A stretch of DNA of 64,000 nt from NCBI GenBank assembly GCA_037176705.1, contig CM073894.1, forward strand, positions 29,652,501 to 29,716,500. Reading direction: 5' to 3'. The translations under genes and the position numbers were made by a program. This document shows positions 33,121 through 45,130 of this stretch, one piece after another. Below the pieces are notes generated by a model. That model did no database searches, was not told the origin of the DNA, and saw only the letters and a program-made list of their open reading frames with translations. The DNA is from Molossus alvarezi (lineage: Eukaryota; Chordata; Mammalia; Chiroptera; Molossidae). Positions within the stretch are counted from its first letter, which is position 1; every line of letters begins with the position of its first letter.

Positions 33121-33614
33121 AGGTGTTCGGTATTTATATTCAGTTGCAGATCGTGTCCACATCATATCAACCAAAATGCAAACACATTCAACAGCTCAAC
33201 CAGTTCTTGAGGCAAGAAACGTGAGATGGCAGCAAGGAAAAGGTTCAGTGACACTCTTGGCTTCCAACCAGACCTCTGCAAAAATCTTTCCTAAGTGCGT
33301 ATTTTAAAAGATGAGGAAAGATAAAAGAATGAAGAGAACTGCTCTTTTTCTCTGATCGTTAAAACATTTTCTCTTCCCAAATAACTCAGCTATAGAAACT
33401 CAAGGCCTAACTCAGTACTGAAGGTGGCCATTCAAAGCACTGTTTACAATGTTGTATTTATGCAAGTGAGGTGCCATGAACATGTACTCATATCAGTCAG
33501 AGGTGGACATGAGCAGAACAAGCTTGTTCACAAAGTCCGGCCCTCCACTTGGCCATGGGTCACAAAAATCTGATGTCTGCACATGAAACGCTTCCTTGAA
33601 CAAAAGTTGAAACT

Positions 33615-33653
<39 letters not shown>

Positions 33654-34671
33654 TTAATATGTAAAGGAAGAATGAAAGTGAGACACCAGACTCTTTCATT
33701 GACTCAAATTTAGGGCCAAATTTTAATAACACAGCTGTCCAGATGTGAGACACTAATGAGAACATAAGGAATTCCTGGATAGAGAAGGGATGGTTGGCCC
33801 AATGGCCTGTCTCCTTCAAGTTTATTGCAACACACCTCTCAGTGTTGTCAGCATATCTGCCACCCCTTCTGCCTACATAAACATGTCCAGCTGTCTCTTA
33901 AACTCCTTTTTACTTTATGTTCCACTCAATGGACTTATTTGGTAATTTGCAGTATTTTCCATATGTTGGTGGATCTTGGGATGAAGTCGTCCTACGTTAT
34001 CACTACTTCTTAACTAATTACACAAAATGTTCAATAGTAAAATGTTTACAGCAGGCAGCTCTGGAAATTTGGAATGGATCAACTGAGGAAACAAATAAAC
34101 CTGTAATAAATTCAGAAAGAAAAAACCATTCTTTTTCTAACCTATGTTTTAATCTTTCTTAAGATGGGAAGATGTAAGTGGTCAGTGATTAAGATGGGTA
34201 AATCTAAAAATTTTCTTCTGCTATATTAGTCTTATCAACAAAATTCTTAGCAAGAAGAAAATGGTAAGTTCAACTGATGGAATCAAAAAAAGATCTGCTG
34301 TTTTATTTTGGTCAAGTTAAAGCCATGTTCTGGATACAAATTTTATTTCCCTAATTATATCAATAGTCCAGACTAAATAAATTTGACTGGAATTATTCAA
34401 AAAATTAAACTCGTTCTCTGAATCAGTATAGAAATGACTTTACAGTAAACACTTTTCCCCAAAACGTTTCAAATGACTGGAGATCAATGGTCTTGGGATG
34501 AATTTTTAGGTTGATTATGGGGATTTCTGGTTGGAAAATACACTTGAAAACTTCCTTTAAGATTTGATGGAAGCTCAAGGAAATGGAAATAACTAGTGTG
34601 CTAAGGAGAATGAATAATTAGTATATAATTCAGTTGAATATTTTACATTTTCATTTTTGAATGCCATTATT
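33121..34671. other. Intergenic, no gene recognised
   Basis: AT-rich unique sequence apart from the TG repeat at 33615-33652. Short open frames (33493-33819 minus, 33825-34162 plus) have no domain and no splice context. Confidence 0.55.
33615..33652. repeat. (TG)n microsatellite
   Basis: A TG run with one early C interruption. A minus-strand frame with repeated Thr-His arises from it and is rejected as a gene. Confidence 0.95.
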
Positions 34672-34684
34672 TAAAAACTATTTC

Positions 34685-34951
34685 GCCCTGGCCGGTTTGG
34701 CTCAGCGGTTAGAGCGTCGGCCTGCGGTCCTGAGAGACCTGGGTTCGGTTCCCGCTAAGGGCATGTACCTCGGTTGCAGTTTGTCCCCGGCCCTGGTTGG
34801 TTGTGCGGGTGGCAGCCACTCGATGTGTCCCTTTCACGTCGATGTTTCTCTCTCTCTCTCTGTTCCTCTCCCCCCCACCCCCACCTGAACAAAAAATGGA
34901 AAAATGTCCTCGGGTGAGGATAAAAAAATAAAAAATAAAAAAATAAATAAA
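34685..34951 (+). mobile_element. VES-type SINE with perfect 13-bp duplication
   Basis: Nearly consensus plus-oriented copy ending in a complex A-rich tail of AAAT-type units. The 13-bp sequence taaaaactatttc is repeated exactly on both sides (34672-34684 and 34952-34964), indicating a recent insertion. Confidence 0.96.
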
Positions 34952-34964
34952 TAAAAACTATTTC

Positions 34965-36479
34965 AATATATCTGTGCTCATTTGATGTACTTATGTAAAG
35001 ATTAATCACCAATTTTAGTTTTTCATTGACAAACATGTAGGATGAACAACTCACCCTGGCATTTCCTGGTTTTAGCCCTGAAAGTCCCACTTGCTGTGAA
35101 ATCCCTCAGCTCCCTGCAAACAGAAACAAACACATGTAAAACAAATTAAAATAATTTGCCCCTGAGATTTGCTTGGCTTTTTGGTCTGCCTGCTCTTCAG
35201 ACTCTGGGAACTCAACAAGCAAATGTTACGTTAGCATTAAGGATTTTGCTTTCTTGTTCTAACAGCCTATGTTTGGGAGTCAGTACCTTGGTGACTATGG
35301 TGAAAGAGGATCCATGTGACTTTTCTTTTAAATTGTTTCCAAGCTTGGACAGATGATGGTTTACTTAAAAAAAAAAAAAAAAAAAAAGAGCTGGAAAATT
35401 AAACCCATTTTCTTCTACATTTTCCTTCCCCAAGTCACTTGCTCTCCAGACGCGCTGTTGAGATACACCCTGAATGATCTCCAAAATCTCAGAAGCCTAA
35501 GCCTTATCCTATTGTCCAGATTGTGGTAGGAAAAAATGATCTATATCGAGTCATTTAATCTTGTGTGCCTCACAATGAGAGGAATTCTGTATTTTGCTAA
35601 TTTTAAATTTGTGGAGTGTGACTTTTGAACATTGTCAAGGAGGAGGTCTCAACAAAGAGCGTGGCTGAGTCTACTCCTTAATGATTTTTAGCTTCAACAA
35701 AACTCTGTACTGGATTCTTCTTCCTAACAACTGCTCTGCCGGGCATTGTGTAAACTAGCATTCTTTGTGGTTAGATGATCTCGTGGAAGGTTACCAAAAG
35801 ATTTTAAAACCAGGGGAATAAAACCAGCCACTCACTCAGAATTTCTGCAGTTTCCACGTGCCTCCTGTGTCTCTGTGGTAGTAGCACATTGCCCTGTGCA
35901 CGTGTGCGTGTGTGTGTGTAAACAAGTAGCATTTAGCTGCAGAACATGTCACACGTTTCTTTCCTGGTCACCATGCTGCATGACTGATCCATTTCATAGG
36001 ATGTGTTTAGTATGGTTCATTGCCCACTGGTGTTATTATTTAACAATTTGCATTAAATTGAATTTTCTATTTACAGGTGTAAATGGAAATTTTGGCTTCT
36101 GAGAATTTATTATTTATTGGCTAGAATGTTCTTGGTTGAATTAGCTCTGCCAATATTAGATGGTGTATACCTAGAATAATCTAGGGATATTTAATTAGAG
36201 TAGCATCATAATAAGAACTTTTTATTTTTAAAAAATGTTTATGGCTAAGCTTGATCTACTAAGGCCAGATCAGTACTATATCATTAGTCTAGGAGACATT
36301 TACCATAATTTTCTAGAAGTTTAAAAAAAAAGTGTATTTCTTGATGGATCAGAGGAAGTTAAATTAGTGGTATTGTGTATAAATTACTCAAAAGTTCAAA
36401 AAGCTTGGAACCTTTATCTTCTGCTATAACATTTTGTTGATAACTGGAAATTTCTCATTTTAAACCCTCCTGGCTTCCC
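34965..36479. other. Intergenic, no gene recognised
   Basis: AT-rich sequence with an A run at about 35366-35387 and a short (TG)n near 35904-35918. No repeat family or coding signal was recognised. Confidence 0.5.
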
Positions 36480-36675
36480 GTGGGCTCAGTAAGCGAGCTC
36501 TTACTGACTGTGCGCTGTTTGCTAGGCTCTGACCATGTGCTGAACCCATCCTGCTTTATTCAGGCCTCAGAACGTAGCCTGAGAGTTGGGCATCGTGTTT
36601 ATTTCCATTCTACGGGAAAGGAGTGCTTAACGAAGATCACAGACTTGCCTGTGCACACACCCAGTGCGTGACGGA
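36480..36675 (-). mobile_element. MIR relic, minus strand
   Basis: A tgtgctgaaccc tail region is followed by tttatttccattctacggga and a ccagtgcgtgac segment, matching the MIR complement. Confidence 0.5.
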
Positions 36676-36989
36676 CTCCCTCCTGCTGTCCAGGCCGGCT
36701 CCATAGCATTGTCCTTCCGCCACTGCCCCACGTCCCAGCTCTGCAATGTCTCAGTGGTTCAGTGATGTTAATGCTGTTCACCGCCTTGGGCTTGGACGTG
36801 TGGTTCCATCCTTACGTGATTTCTCTGCCTGACACACTCTTAGATTTGTTTTTGCTTCTTTTTTGTTCTTTTTGCATCTCTACCCCTGGAGTGGTCATCA
36901 GTTGTCGTATCGGATCCAGCAGGAGTCAAACTCCTAAGATATTGTGTTTGTGTTTTTAATATATATTTTTTTATTTTTAGCTTCACTCT

Positions 36990-37250
36990 CTTTTAAAAAC
37001 ATCTTTATTGAGATATAATTCTCATATCATAAAACTCACCCATGTAAAGCCTACAATTCAATGGTTTGTAGTATATTTACAGATATGTGCAATCATCACC
37101 AGAGTCTATGTTAGAACATTTTCATCATCACAAAGAGAGACCCTGTACCCTCCAGCTATCAACCCATTCTCCCATCCTTCCATCCCCCTCAGCCCTAATC
37201 AGAGTTTTATTCTTTCCTCTTCTGTGCACCCAAGCACTGGGTTACACCTC
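36990..37250 (-). mobile_element. Old L1 3'-end fragment, minus strand
   Basis: The plus strand reads tttattgagatataattctc, then ataaaactcaccc and caatggtttgtagtatattt, then gtgcaatcatcacc, which is the complement of the 3' UTR of an ancient mammalian L1. Overlapping frames at 37008-37350 (+) are not genes. Confidence 0.8.
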
Positions 37251-37384
37251 CCTTAAGGTACCTACAACATCCTGTGATCTCTTTCTCTGCCTTTGTGTTC
37301 CCAGGGCTCAGTGCCCCGAGCTCAGTCCGGGTTTGTGGATGAATGAGTAAAGGAATAAGGGGAGTTGTGGGACAAGGAGTGTCA

Positions 37385-37870
37385 AGAACTAACATTTCTT
37401 TATGCTCATCTCCATTGTGCCGGGCACTGTGTAGCACTAACACTTAATTTTCCTAGGAATAGTAAGAATAAGGTGTTATGGTCTTTATTTTACAGAAGAA
37501 ACTGGAACCAGAGACAATCTCTTGTTACCCCACCGCTGAGCACAGAGCCTGGCTTGAACCACAACTCTCTCTATATCGAAAACCTGTGTAACTTTCACAA
37601 CAACATTACTACTCTTAACTACCACTATCATGAGTACCTCCACTTATTAGATGTTCCCTGTGTGTCCTATACACCATGGCAGCTACTTTGGGGTACCATC
37701 TAATTTAATCATTTTACAAATCCAGTAAGTTAGACGTTATTATTATTTCAGACAATGAAACAATCACTGAGAATTTTAGTAATTTACCCAAAAACAAATA
37801 GCTAGTAAGAGATGAACTCAAAACCAGGTCTGCTGAGTTGCAAAGTGTGTGTACTTCTATCAATGCAGGG
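37385..37870 (-). mobile_element. Two adjacent MIR relics, minus strand
   Basis: The first (about 37385-37600) has gtgccgggcactgtgtagca and gtctttattttacagaagaa. The second (about 37610-37870) has gacaatgaaacaatcactga, aatagctagtaagagatgaa and ctcaaaaccaggtctgctga. Both follow the order of the MIR complement. Confidence 0.65.
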
Positions 37871-38934
37871 AAAATGCATTAGAGATCTGAAAGCTTACCT
37901 GGTTACCTGGCAGTAAGGGAATTTAGTCAGGTAACCAGGCAACCAGACTGCCCAACACATTTTCCCAAGTACTTTTGTTTTTTTAATGGCTTCCAATCAT
38001 AATTTTGGTGGTATAGATATTCAGCTAAATCTATGCATTTGAAAAAAGCACTTCATAGCCCTAAAATAAAGTTCTGTTCACTGGCTTATTGTGTTTTAAA
38101 GCATCTTACTTAAAGTATACTACATCTGATTGAAGCATTTGTTAGATAGTAATAAACTGGCTACTCCTGTTTTTAAAAATTTTATCATTCATTTATTCAT
38201 TCATTCACTCATTCAAGATTTAAGCCATATAGTAAATTCTTTTACCATATAAATTCTACCTAAGAGCTATATGAAATAATGGTAAGAATCTATAGTAAAG
38301 ACAAACACATTATAACTAGCATAGAAGATGTAAAAATACATACTGTAATTTTATATTGATTTGTATAGTATGATATCAGAGTATCTTTCCAGGATTTATA
38401 CTAGGCTATTAAGTACCGGGAAACCTCAGCATGACCATGTTTTGGGAGCAGGTGTAAGTGGAAAAGGAGAGGCATCAAGTGACTTTAAACTTCAAATCAT
38501 TTTAATCAGTGCAGTTTCTCATTCTCAATATCCTGCTTTGATGTTTCACTTACTGTTCTTGTGTCATGCTCTTCATTCATCACTCTTCATGCCTTTTTCA
38601 AGGTTTCTTTTTCTTTTTTCTTTTTTAATAGAGGCCTATGTTACCCTTTGGCATATGTCTTCCTTGTCAGTGACATCTTGAAAATTAAAAAAAAATAATA
38701 CCTCCCTCGCGTGCATGCACACAGGTTGCCGCCTGTAACCACAGCACGTTTCAAAATGTGTCACCTTATTAAATCCTGCAAATTGTTCTGAACATTGTCT
38801 CCCTAAATGTTTTGGAAGGGCTTTACTGTCAGGTCAGCTTTCTAAGGGCTAGAAATATGTCAGACCTGGCAGCCTTACCTTTATTCAAGAGCCAAAATAC
38901 AAATAAGTAGATTACAAAGTAATCAATCAATACA

Positions 38935-39070
38935 GCATTGCAGGATGTTATGGTTGGCATTGACCTCGGAGTTCGGCACCCTCATTTTACAGATGAGTAA
39001 GCTCATCTGTAAACTCCGCAGGAGATGAGGTTTTTCTTGACTCAGTTACAGCTGGCCAGGTAACCTTGGT
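38935..39070 (-). mobile_element. MIR fragment, minus strand
   Basis: The string accctcattttacagatgag is the hallmark MIR-complement core; the rest is degraded. The adjacent gatgagtaagctcatctg stretch is a small inverted repeat. Confidence 0.5.
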
Positions 39071-41479
39071 GTGCTGCCGTGCCTCGGTTTCCTTATGGGA
39101 AAGACAGGAACGTGCCCTTTATTAGGTAAGCCCCCAGGCATTTCCCACCTCGAGTTTCTATGGTGCCATGACAAATTCGATACATTTCTAGTCCTTAAAA
39201 AAGCTTCTGACATCACACATATGATTCTTCTAGTCTCTTATGGGGTCTCCTTATATAGTCTCTAAAAGTTGGGCACACTGTCAATTTATAGTTATTGGCA
39301 AATTCATAACTTTTATCCACTATTGAAAGAATAAACAAATGAAGATCTTTTTTCCCGTTCGGAGCATTTCTTCACTTTTTCCCCTCCCTGGTTTGTTGTT
39401 GTAGGGTTGCTTGGGGATATTAGATTACTGATCCTTGTTTTTCTTTCTACAAGAAGCTTTCACTAAAGTATTTTTTGGGGGGGTCATATAAGAAACAATG
39501 ACTCTCACATGTGAGTAATTAAACGGATGTAAGGCAAGAAAAAAGTGGCACTCATTTGAATTGCTTAATTTTCTTTCTTTCTGAAAGCTCGTGGAGCCTA
39601 CTCTGAAGGTTGTGCCCCAGAGCACACAGGCTTTCTGAGAATATTTGCTCTCTTACGTTACATCGAAGTTTTGGGTGAGGTTAGTACTCCTGAAGGCCTG
39701 GGCAGGCAGGTTGGGCAAGCTTGGCAAACAACCTAATCTGATATGATGCACGCTTTTCTACTCAAGTGTGAAGCTGTTTCATTCATATCACCTGCTATTC
39801 TTATGGCAAGGCTTTGGACTGGAGATCCTAAATGTGTCAAAAATATGTAATGTATTTGTGATGGAAATAAATAGAGACTAGGGTGACTTAGCGAACTTGT
39901 TTTCACATGTGCTGGCCAGCACTTGCAGAATTCTAAAGTAGGTTATGTTAGCCTTTCCACTTTCAATGCCTTTATGGATGTGGTGTTTATATATCCTAGA
40001 TTTTCCAGGGCAATCCTGGATTGTAAATATTCTATCCTGTTGTTCCCATAAGTATGATCATACTTGTCAAGCTATGTGTCCTGAGTTTTGGTTTGGAAAA
40101 TATGGACTCCGTATGTCCATCAGAGCCTGTTATTTCTGGCCTGATGCCTCATGCTATTGCTCTACCGTGCCCTACCCCTAGCCCACTTCCCGTTCTCATC
40201 AAAAGCTTGTTTCTGTTCCAGTCCACTTGCCCTCTCTGCCTAGCGTCTAGGGGGCAATGTGAACAGTAAACTAATCTGTGCTAATGGGCAAACGGGAGAA
40301 AATCAGGGTCAGGAAAACGCATATCCACAGTACTCTGTCTCCTCCCGGGCACTCTGCACACAGGGCCTTGGTTTCATTTGTCTCCAAGACAAAGTTGTTC
40401 TATGGTTGGTTGGTGGGGGCAGACTTCTTGGAGGGGGCAGGAGCCCCTACATTTCAGTGCAAAGATGGCTTCCTACTCTGTCCCTATCTTGGGCCAGCTT
40501 TGCATACCTGCCCCAGATAGGATTAAGTTCCCATAACAGTGGGAGAGGAATAAGAGGCCAGCGTGCCAGCTTTATTTCTCTGCCCACAATTATTTCTTCT
40601 GGTATGTGTACACTGCTCAAATGCTCTTTTTACAAAGTTGGAAAGCAAAATTGTTCTATGACGATATTTGCTGAGACAGCAAGGCAAATCTATGCCTCGC
40701 CACTCCCAAACCTGACTTAAGATTTTTTATCCTTTAATGAGGAGGCTACGTTTAACATGTGTAGGACGATATTTAGAATTATTTGAAATATTTCGTAGAT
40801 TTCAAGTTCATTGCCTGCCATTTTCCTTTTAGCCTAACCTTGTTATTTTTATTAATTTTATGTGATTTTATTATGTAAACATATAAAGATTTCCACTAAC
40901 TGTCCAAACAGTTGGCCTTTAAAATCTCTGCTTAAACACTTTTATTTGTATCACTTTTTTTTTTTTCTTGTCTTGGTTTAGAACTTAACTGTGATAAATT
41001 TCAATGGAATCTCCTCTAATTCTTTAAAAAATAACACCTTATTCTTCTGTTGTGCAGCTTACCTTTTAGAAATGCAATCAGCGTTCCTTTTGGCAGTTTG
41101 AGTGATCTGAAAAAGCAACATTCGTACCTTGACATTTCAGTCCTGAGTCCAGAGCTGAACAAGATGCTTTCAATATCATCTTTTATTTTTTATCATACCT
41201 GGTTAAGTCTCAAGAACAATCTCTTGAGATTGTTGACCATTTAGGAAATTAGAAGAGCAAGCAAGCACCTGGTGTCTTTAGAAACAGGATACAAATTTAG
41301 CATCATTATTATCCTAATCAATATCTGAGGAATTAAGCTGCCTTATTATCAAATGCACGCTTTCTTTACAGTCTATTATCAATTTGTTTTCCTTGATCTT
41401 TTATGTCTGTATTCAGCTAATTTAATGCTAACACTGTAGAGTCACCTGGTCTCTTTTGTTAACTGTAATCTTCTAATAA
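39071..41479. other. Intergenic, no gene recognised
   Basis: Mixed-composition DNA. The open frame 40259-40720 (+) spans 153 codons but has no recognisable domain, and other frames overlap it; it is probably chance. Confidence 0.5.
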
Positions 41480-41720
41480 TTGTGTTTTTAACTGAGGGCT
41501 TAGTATGTACCAGACATCATAACTTCTGAAATCTTACCAACACGTCTGAGAGATTGGTATCATTAACCCCATTTTACAGATGGGAACATAGATTTTTGAG
41601 TGGGTTAATCATATTTTTTTAGTCTCACAACCAGTGAGAAGGAGGCTTAAATTCAAACCAAAGTCTGTCTGACAAAAACCCCCACTCCTAACCACTGTGC
41701 TATAGTACTTCCTGTTAACC
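41480..41720 (-). mobile_element. MIR relic, minus strand
   Basis: The plus strand carries aaccccattttacagatggg, tctcacaaccagtgagaagg and ctcctaaccactgtgctata, the MIR complement in correct order from tail to head. Confidence 0.75.
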
Positions 41721-42829
41721 ATGGAGAAAGCTGTCTGTTATGTAAATCAGCATAGTCATTGACAATGGACTTCCTTCTTTTATACTTCAATATGCATGTA
41801 TAAAAGCATTTGATATTAATTTGTTGGTTTTCTCTTTTTATTTGAAAAATGCCAAAAAAGAACATCATATAAAATAGGAAGTGAGAGACTTCCCTGTCCC
41901 TGACTCCCTGGTGCGTGTGCTTCCCAAGTCCTCCTAGGCATATCTAGATGTCACTCTATAGACATTTCCTTTTTAATTTTTAAAGTCTTATCTTGACGTT
42001 TATTACCAGAATTACTACATCTTATCACTTTCTGCTTTCATAGGGAACATATAAAATGTATTCCTCTGCAAAATTCTGTAAAGCAGTTTCATGGTTTGTT
42101 TTTTTTTTTTTTCTTTTCTTTTCTTTTTATAAGGATGTTGAGAGTCAGAGTCTAAAATCTGTGAACTGGTCAGGCAAATAGTTTTAGAATATTGACTTTC
42201 CTCTTTTCTCCTGATATTTGTCCGTTGTTAGACCGTACGAAGAGAGATATAGTCAAATGCTTAATATTTCATACTAAGTGGATGGTTGGACATTCTTATA
42301 GATTCCTTTCCTCTTTTAGATCAGAAGCTTCTTTTAAAAACAGACATTTAACGTAGGCTTGTTCAGCTTCCACCTTCTACTGAAAAATGGGGGTGTTTTC
42401 ATAACGAACAAGTGGGGGAGGCAAGGGTGGAAAGGCTGAAGGAAGGGCAGTCATCATAGCAGGTGGCCTCCTTTGCATCCATCCGAGTTGGTCTGAGATA
42501 AAACTGTGCAGAAGGCAGAGCCGGCCTACACTCTTTCCTTACCTAGGGCTTTCTCCTTTTTTCCTGTGGGCTCCAAGTGACGGCTATAAATCTGTTATAT
42601 TTCCAGTTCCATGTCTATGCCTTTGTTAAATGTTCATTTCTCTTTGCTGGATTGTCAACCATGCAAACCCTGGACTTCATCTTAATGTCGCAGTTCCTAG
42701 TCAGTGCTGCATAAATGGGTGTAAGGTGAAGGCAAATGCATATGTGAGTGATTGAATGATGACTGATTGCTGTTTGGGTCCCTAGAGTAAATGACACAGG
42801 GATTTGTAATAAGGTATTATGTTAGTGTA

Positions 42830-43015
42830 AGAGGCAGAGTGTACTACTGGACAGAGCACAGGGTTGGAGTCATTTCTCTCCAAAACCCTCCACTTCCTGT
42901 CAGCGTGCTCTTGGCTGAGCTCTGAGGTTTTGGAGGTCAGCTGGCCCACCTGTGACACGGGCATACTATCATGCATGGTCCGTGTTGCTGTCGAGATTTA
43001 ATGATAAAATGAGGC
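42830..43015 (+). mobile_element. MIR relic
   Basis: A degraded MIR sense copy: gcacagggttggagtcattt near the head, then ctgtgacacgggcatacta and gagatttaatgataaaatga at the tail side. Confidence 0.5.
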
Positions 43016-43039
43016 GATATGCCTACCCTGATCTTCAGA

Positions 43040-43935
43040 CTACACAGATTTTGTTTGTCTATTTATTTCAACTTTTAAAAATGTTTACTTGTGGTAAAAT
43101 ACAAATAACATAAAATGTACCCACCTTAAGCATTTTAAAGCATAGAGTTCAGTATTGTTAAGTACATTCACATTGTTGAGCAATCAATCTACGCAACTCC
43201 TTTTTTCTCGCGAAACTGAAACTCTATACTCATTAAACTACAACTTCCCATTCTTTCCCACCCCCAGCCCTGGGAACCATCATTCTTCTTTCTGTCTCCA
43301 TGAATTTGAATCGTCAAGGCACCTCGTAAAAGTTAACTCTTAGAGTGTTTGTCTTTTTGTGACTGGTCTGTTTCACTTAGCAGAATGTCCTCAAGGTTCA
43401 TCCACACTGTAGCGTGTGTCAGAATTTCTTCCCTTTTTAAGGCTGAATAATATTCCATTGTCCTACATACCACGTTTTGTTTATCATTCATTTACACGTG
43501 GGTTGCTTCCATCATTTGACTCTTAGGAATAATGCTGCTATGATCATGGTTATACAAATATCTCTTCAAGACCCTACTTTCAATCCTTTGGGGTATATAC
43601 TCAGAAGTGGAATGGCTGGATCACATGATAATTCTATTTTTAACATTTTAAGGAACTGACATCCTGCTTTCGATAGTGACTGTACCATTTTACATTCCCA
43701 CCAGCAGTGCACTAGTGTCCAATTTCTCCATATCCTTCTCAGTACTCGTTGGTTTCTCTCTCTCTCTCTTTTTTTTTGATAGTATCTATCCTAATGAGTG
43801 TGCAGTGATACCTCATTGTGGTTTTGATTTGCATTCTCACATTACTTATCTTGAGTATGGTTTTATGGGCCTTTTGGCCATTTGTGTATCTTCTTTGAGA
43901 AATGTCTATGCAAGTCTTTTGCATACTACGTCAAC
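43040..43935 (-). mobile_element. Old L1 3' fragment, minus strand
   Basis: The plus strand contains L1-complement landmarks in order: the 3'-UTR motif tgtggtaaaatacaaataac, ggctgaataatattccattg, tttggggtatatactcagaa, ttcccaccagcagtgcacta and gatacctcattgtggttttg. The coding frames are broken by many changes, so this is a relic much older than the 28.9 kb copy. Confidence 0.88.
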
Positions 43936-43999
43936 TTTAATAACAACAGCAATGTGAACTCCTACTGCTATTAATGAGTATTCATTAATTTCATAATTA

Positions 44000-44420
44000 G
44001 TTATGGGGCCTCATCTGTGCCAGAGCCCACTCTAGGTGTCCGTGATACAACAGAGGGTAAAGAGACAAAACTCTCCTCTCAAGGAGCTTACATTTGAGAA
44101 GATATACAAAATAAATTAGCAAAATGTAGGCAATATTAAATAATGATAAGTGTGTTGGAAAAAATAAAGTGGGGAAGGAGGATAGGAAGTGGGAAGGGAT
44201 TGAAATTTTAGATACGCTGGTTAGGAGAAGCCTCGTTAAGAGGTGTGTAAGTCCTGACAAAAGTGAGGGAGTGGATGGTAGCAGAGTCAGAGAGAAGAAC
44301 TTCCCGGATAGAGAGGAATGACCAGCACAAAGCCCCAGGGCAGAAGCAGGGCTGGTGTTGGGGGATCAGCGTCAGTGCCTTTGGATTGGAGCCCAGGGAG
44401 AGGAAGGATGACAGGGGAGG
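44000..44420. mobile_element. Ancient interspersed repeat relic
   Basis: Landmarks such as gatacaacagagggtaaaga, caaggagcttacatttgaga, agaagcctcgttaagaggtg and aaagccccagggcagaagca form a familiar old mammalian repeat. A likely continuation is at 44690-44900 (gtgacaccatctgatttcat, agaccagagaggaggctttt). I cannot settle the family name (L2-like or old L1). Confidence 0.5.
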
Positions 44421-44520
44421 AGAGCTCCGGTAGGCGTGTGCGCATGTGTCTGGTCAGGGAGAGCAGGTAAGGTTGCCTGATAAAATATATGCCCAGTAAG
44501 TTTTAATTCCAGATAAACAG

Positions 44521-44580
44521 TAAGTAATTTTTTTAAAGTATAAGTAATTTTTTAAAAGTATAAGTAGTTTTTTAAAAGTA
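44521..44580. repeat. 20-bp tandem repeat, 3 copies
   Basis: The unit taagtaatttttttaaagta is repeated three times in exact 20-base register (44521, 44541, 44561) with only a few substitutions. It lies within the old interspersed relic and may be a local duplication. Confidence 0.85.
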
Positions 44581-44999
44581 CTAGTATGTCCCCAATGTTG
44601 TAGGAAAACTACATGTACTAAAAATTATTCATTTAACTGGGCTTTTATATTTTTATTAGCTAAATCCGACAGTGGTCCTTGTGGGCCGCTGTAATGACTC
44701 AGGGTTAGATGGGGAGTGACACCATCTGATTTCATTTTACAAGGTCACTTGCTGTTGTGCTGAGAATATACCCTGGGGAAGCAATGATGGAAACAGAGAG
44801 ACCAGAGAGGAGGCTTTTGACTAATCCAAGCAAGAGATGAGAGTGGCTGGGACCAAAGTAATAGCAGTAGAGGTGGTGAAAAATGGTCAGACTTTGAAAG
44901 TCATTATCAATCTGATGTACATGCTTCTCCTTCCAGGAATACTTACATTTTTAAAAGAAGATACCTTGAGCAATCAATGTTTTATCTAGAGGAATGAAT

Positions 45000-45130
45000 C
45001 TTCATTCATCCAAATTAATGTTTATTTAGCATTTGCTATATGCCAGACACTGTGCTGGTTGCACACAGTTAATAAAAACCCAGTCTCGGTACTACAGGAA
45101 CTGGTATTGTAGCTGGGGGAACTCGGAGTC
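45000..45130 (-). mobile_element. L2/MIR-like tail, minus strand
   Basis: The plus strand reads ttcattcatccaaattaatg, then tatatgccagacactgtgct, the complement of an old LINE or MIR 3' tail. Confidence 0.5.

Noticed and set aside
40259..40720. Plus-strand frame of 153 codons
   Set aside because: No domain and several competing frames; composition is not coding-like.
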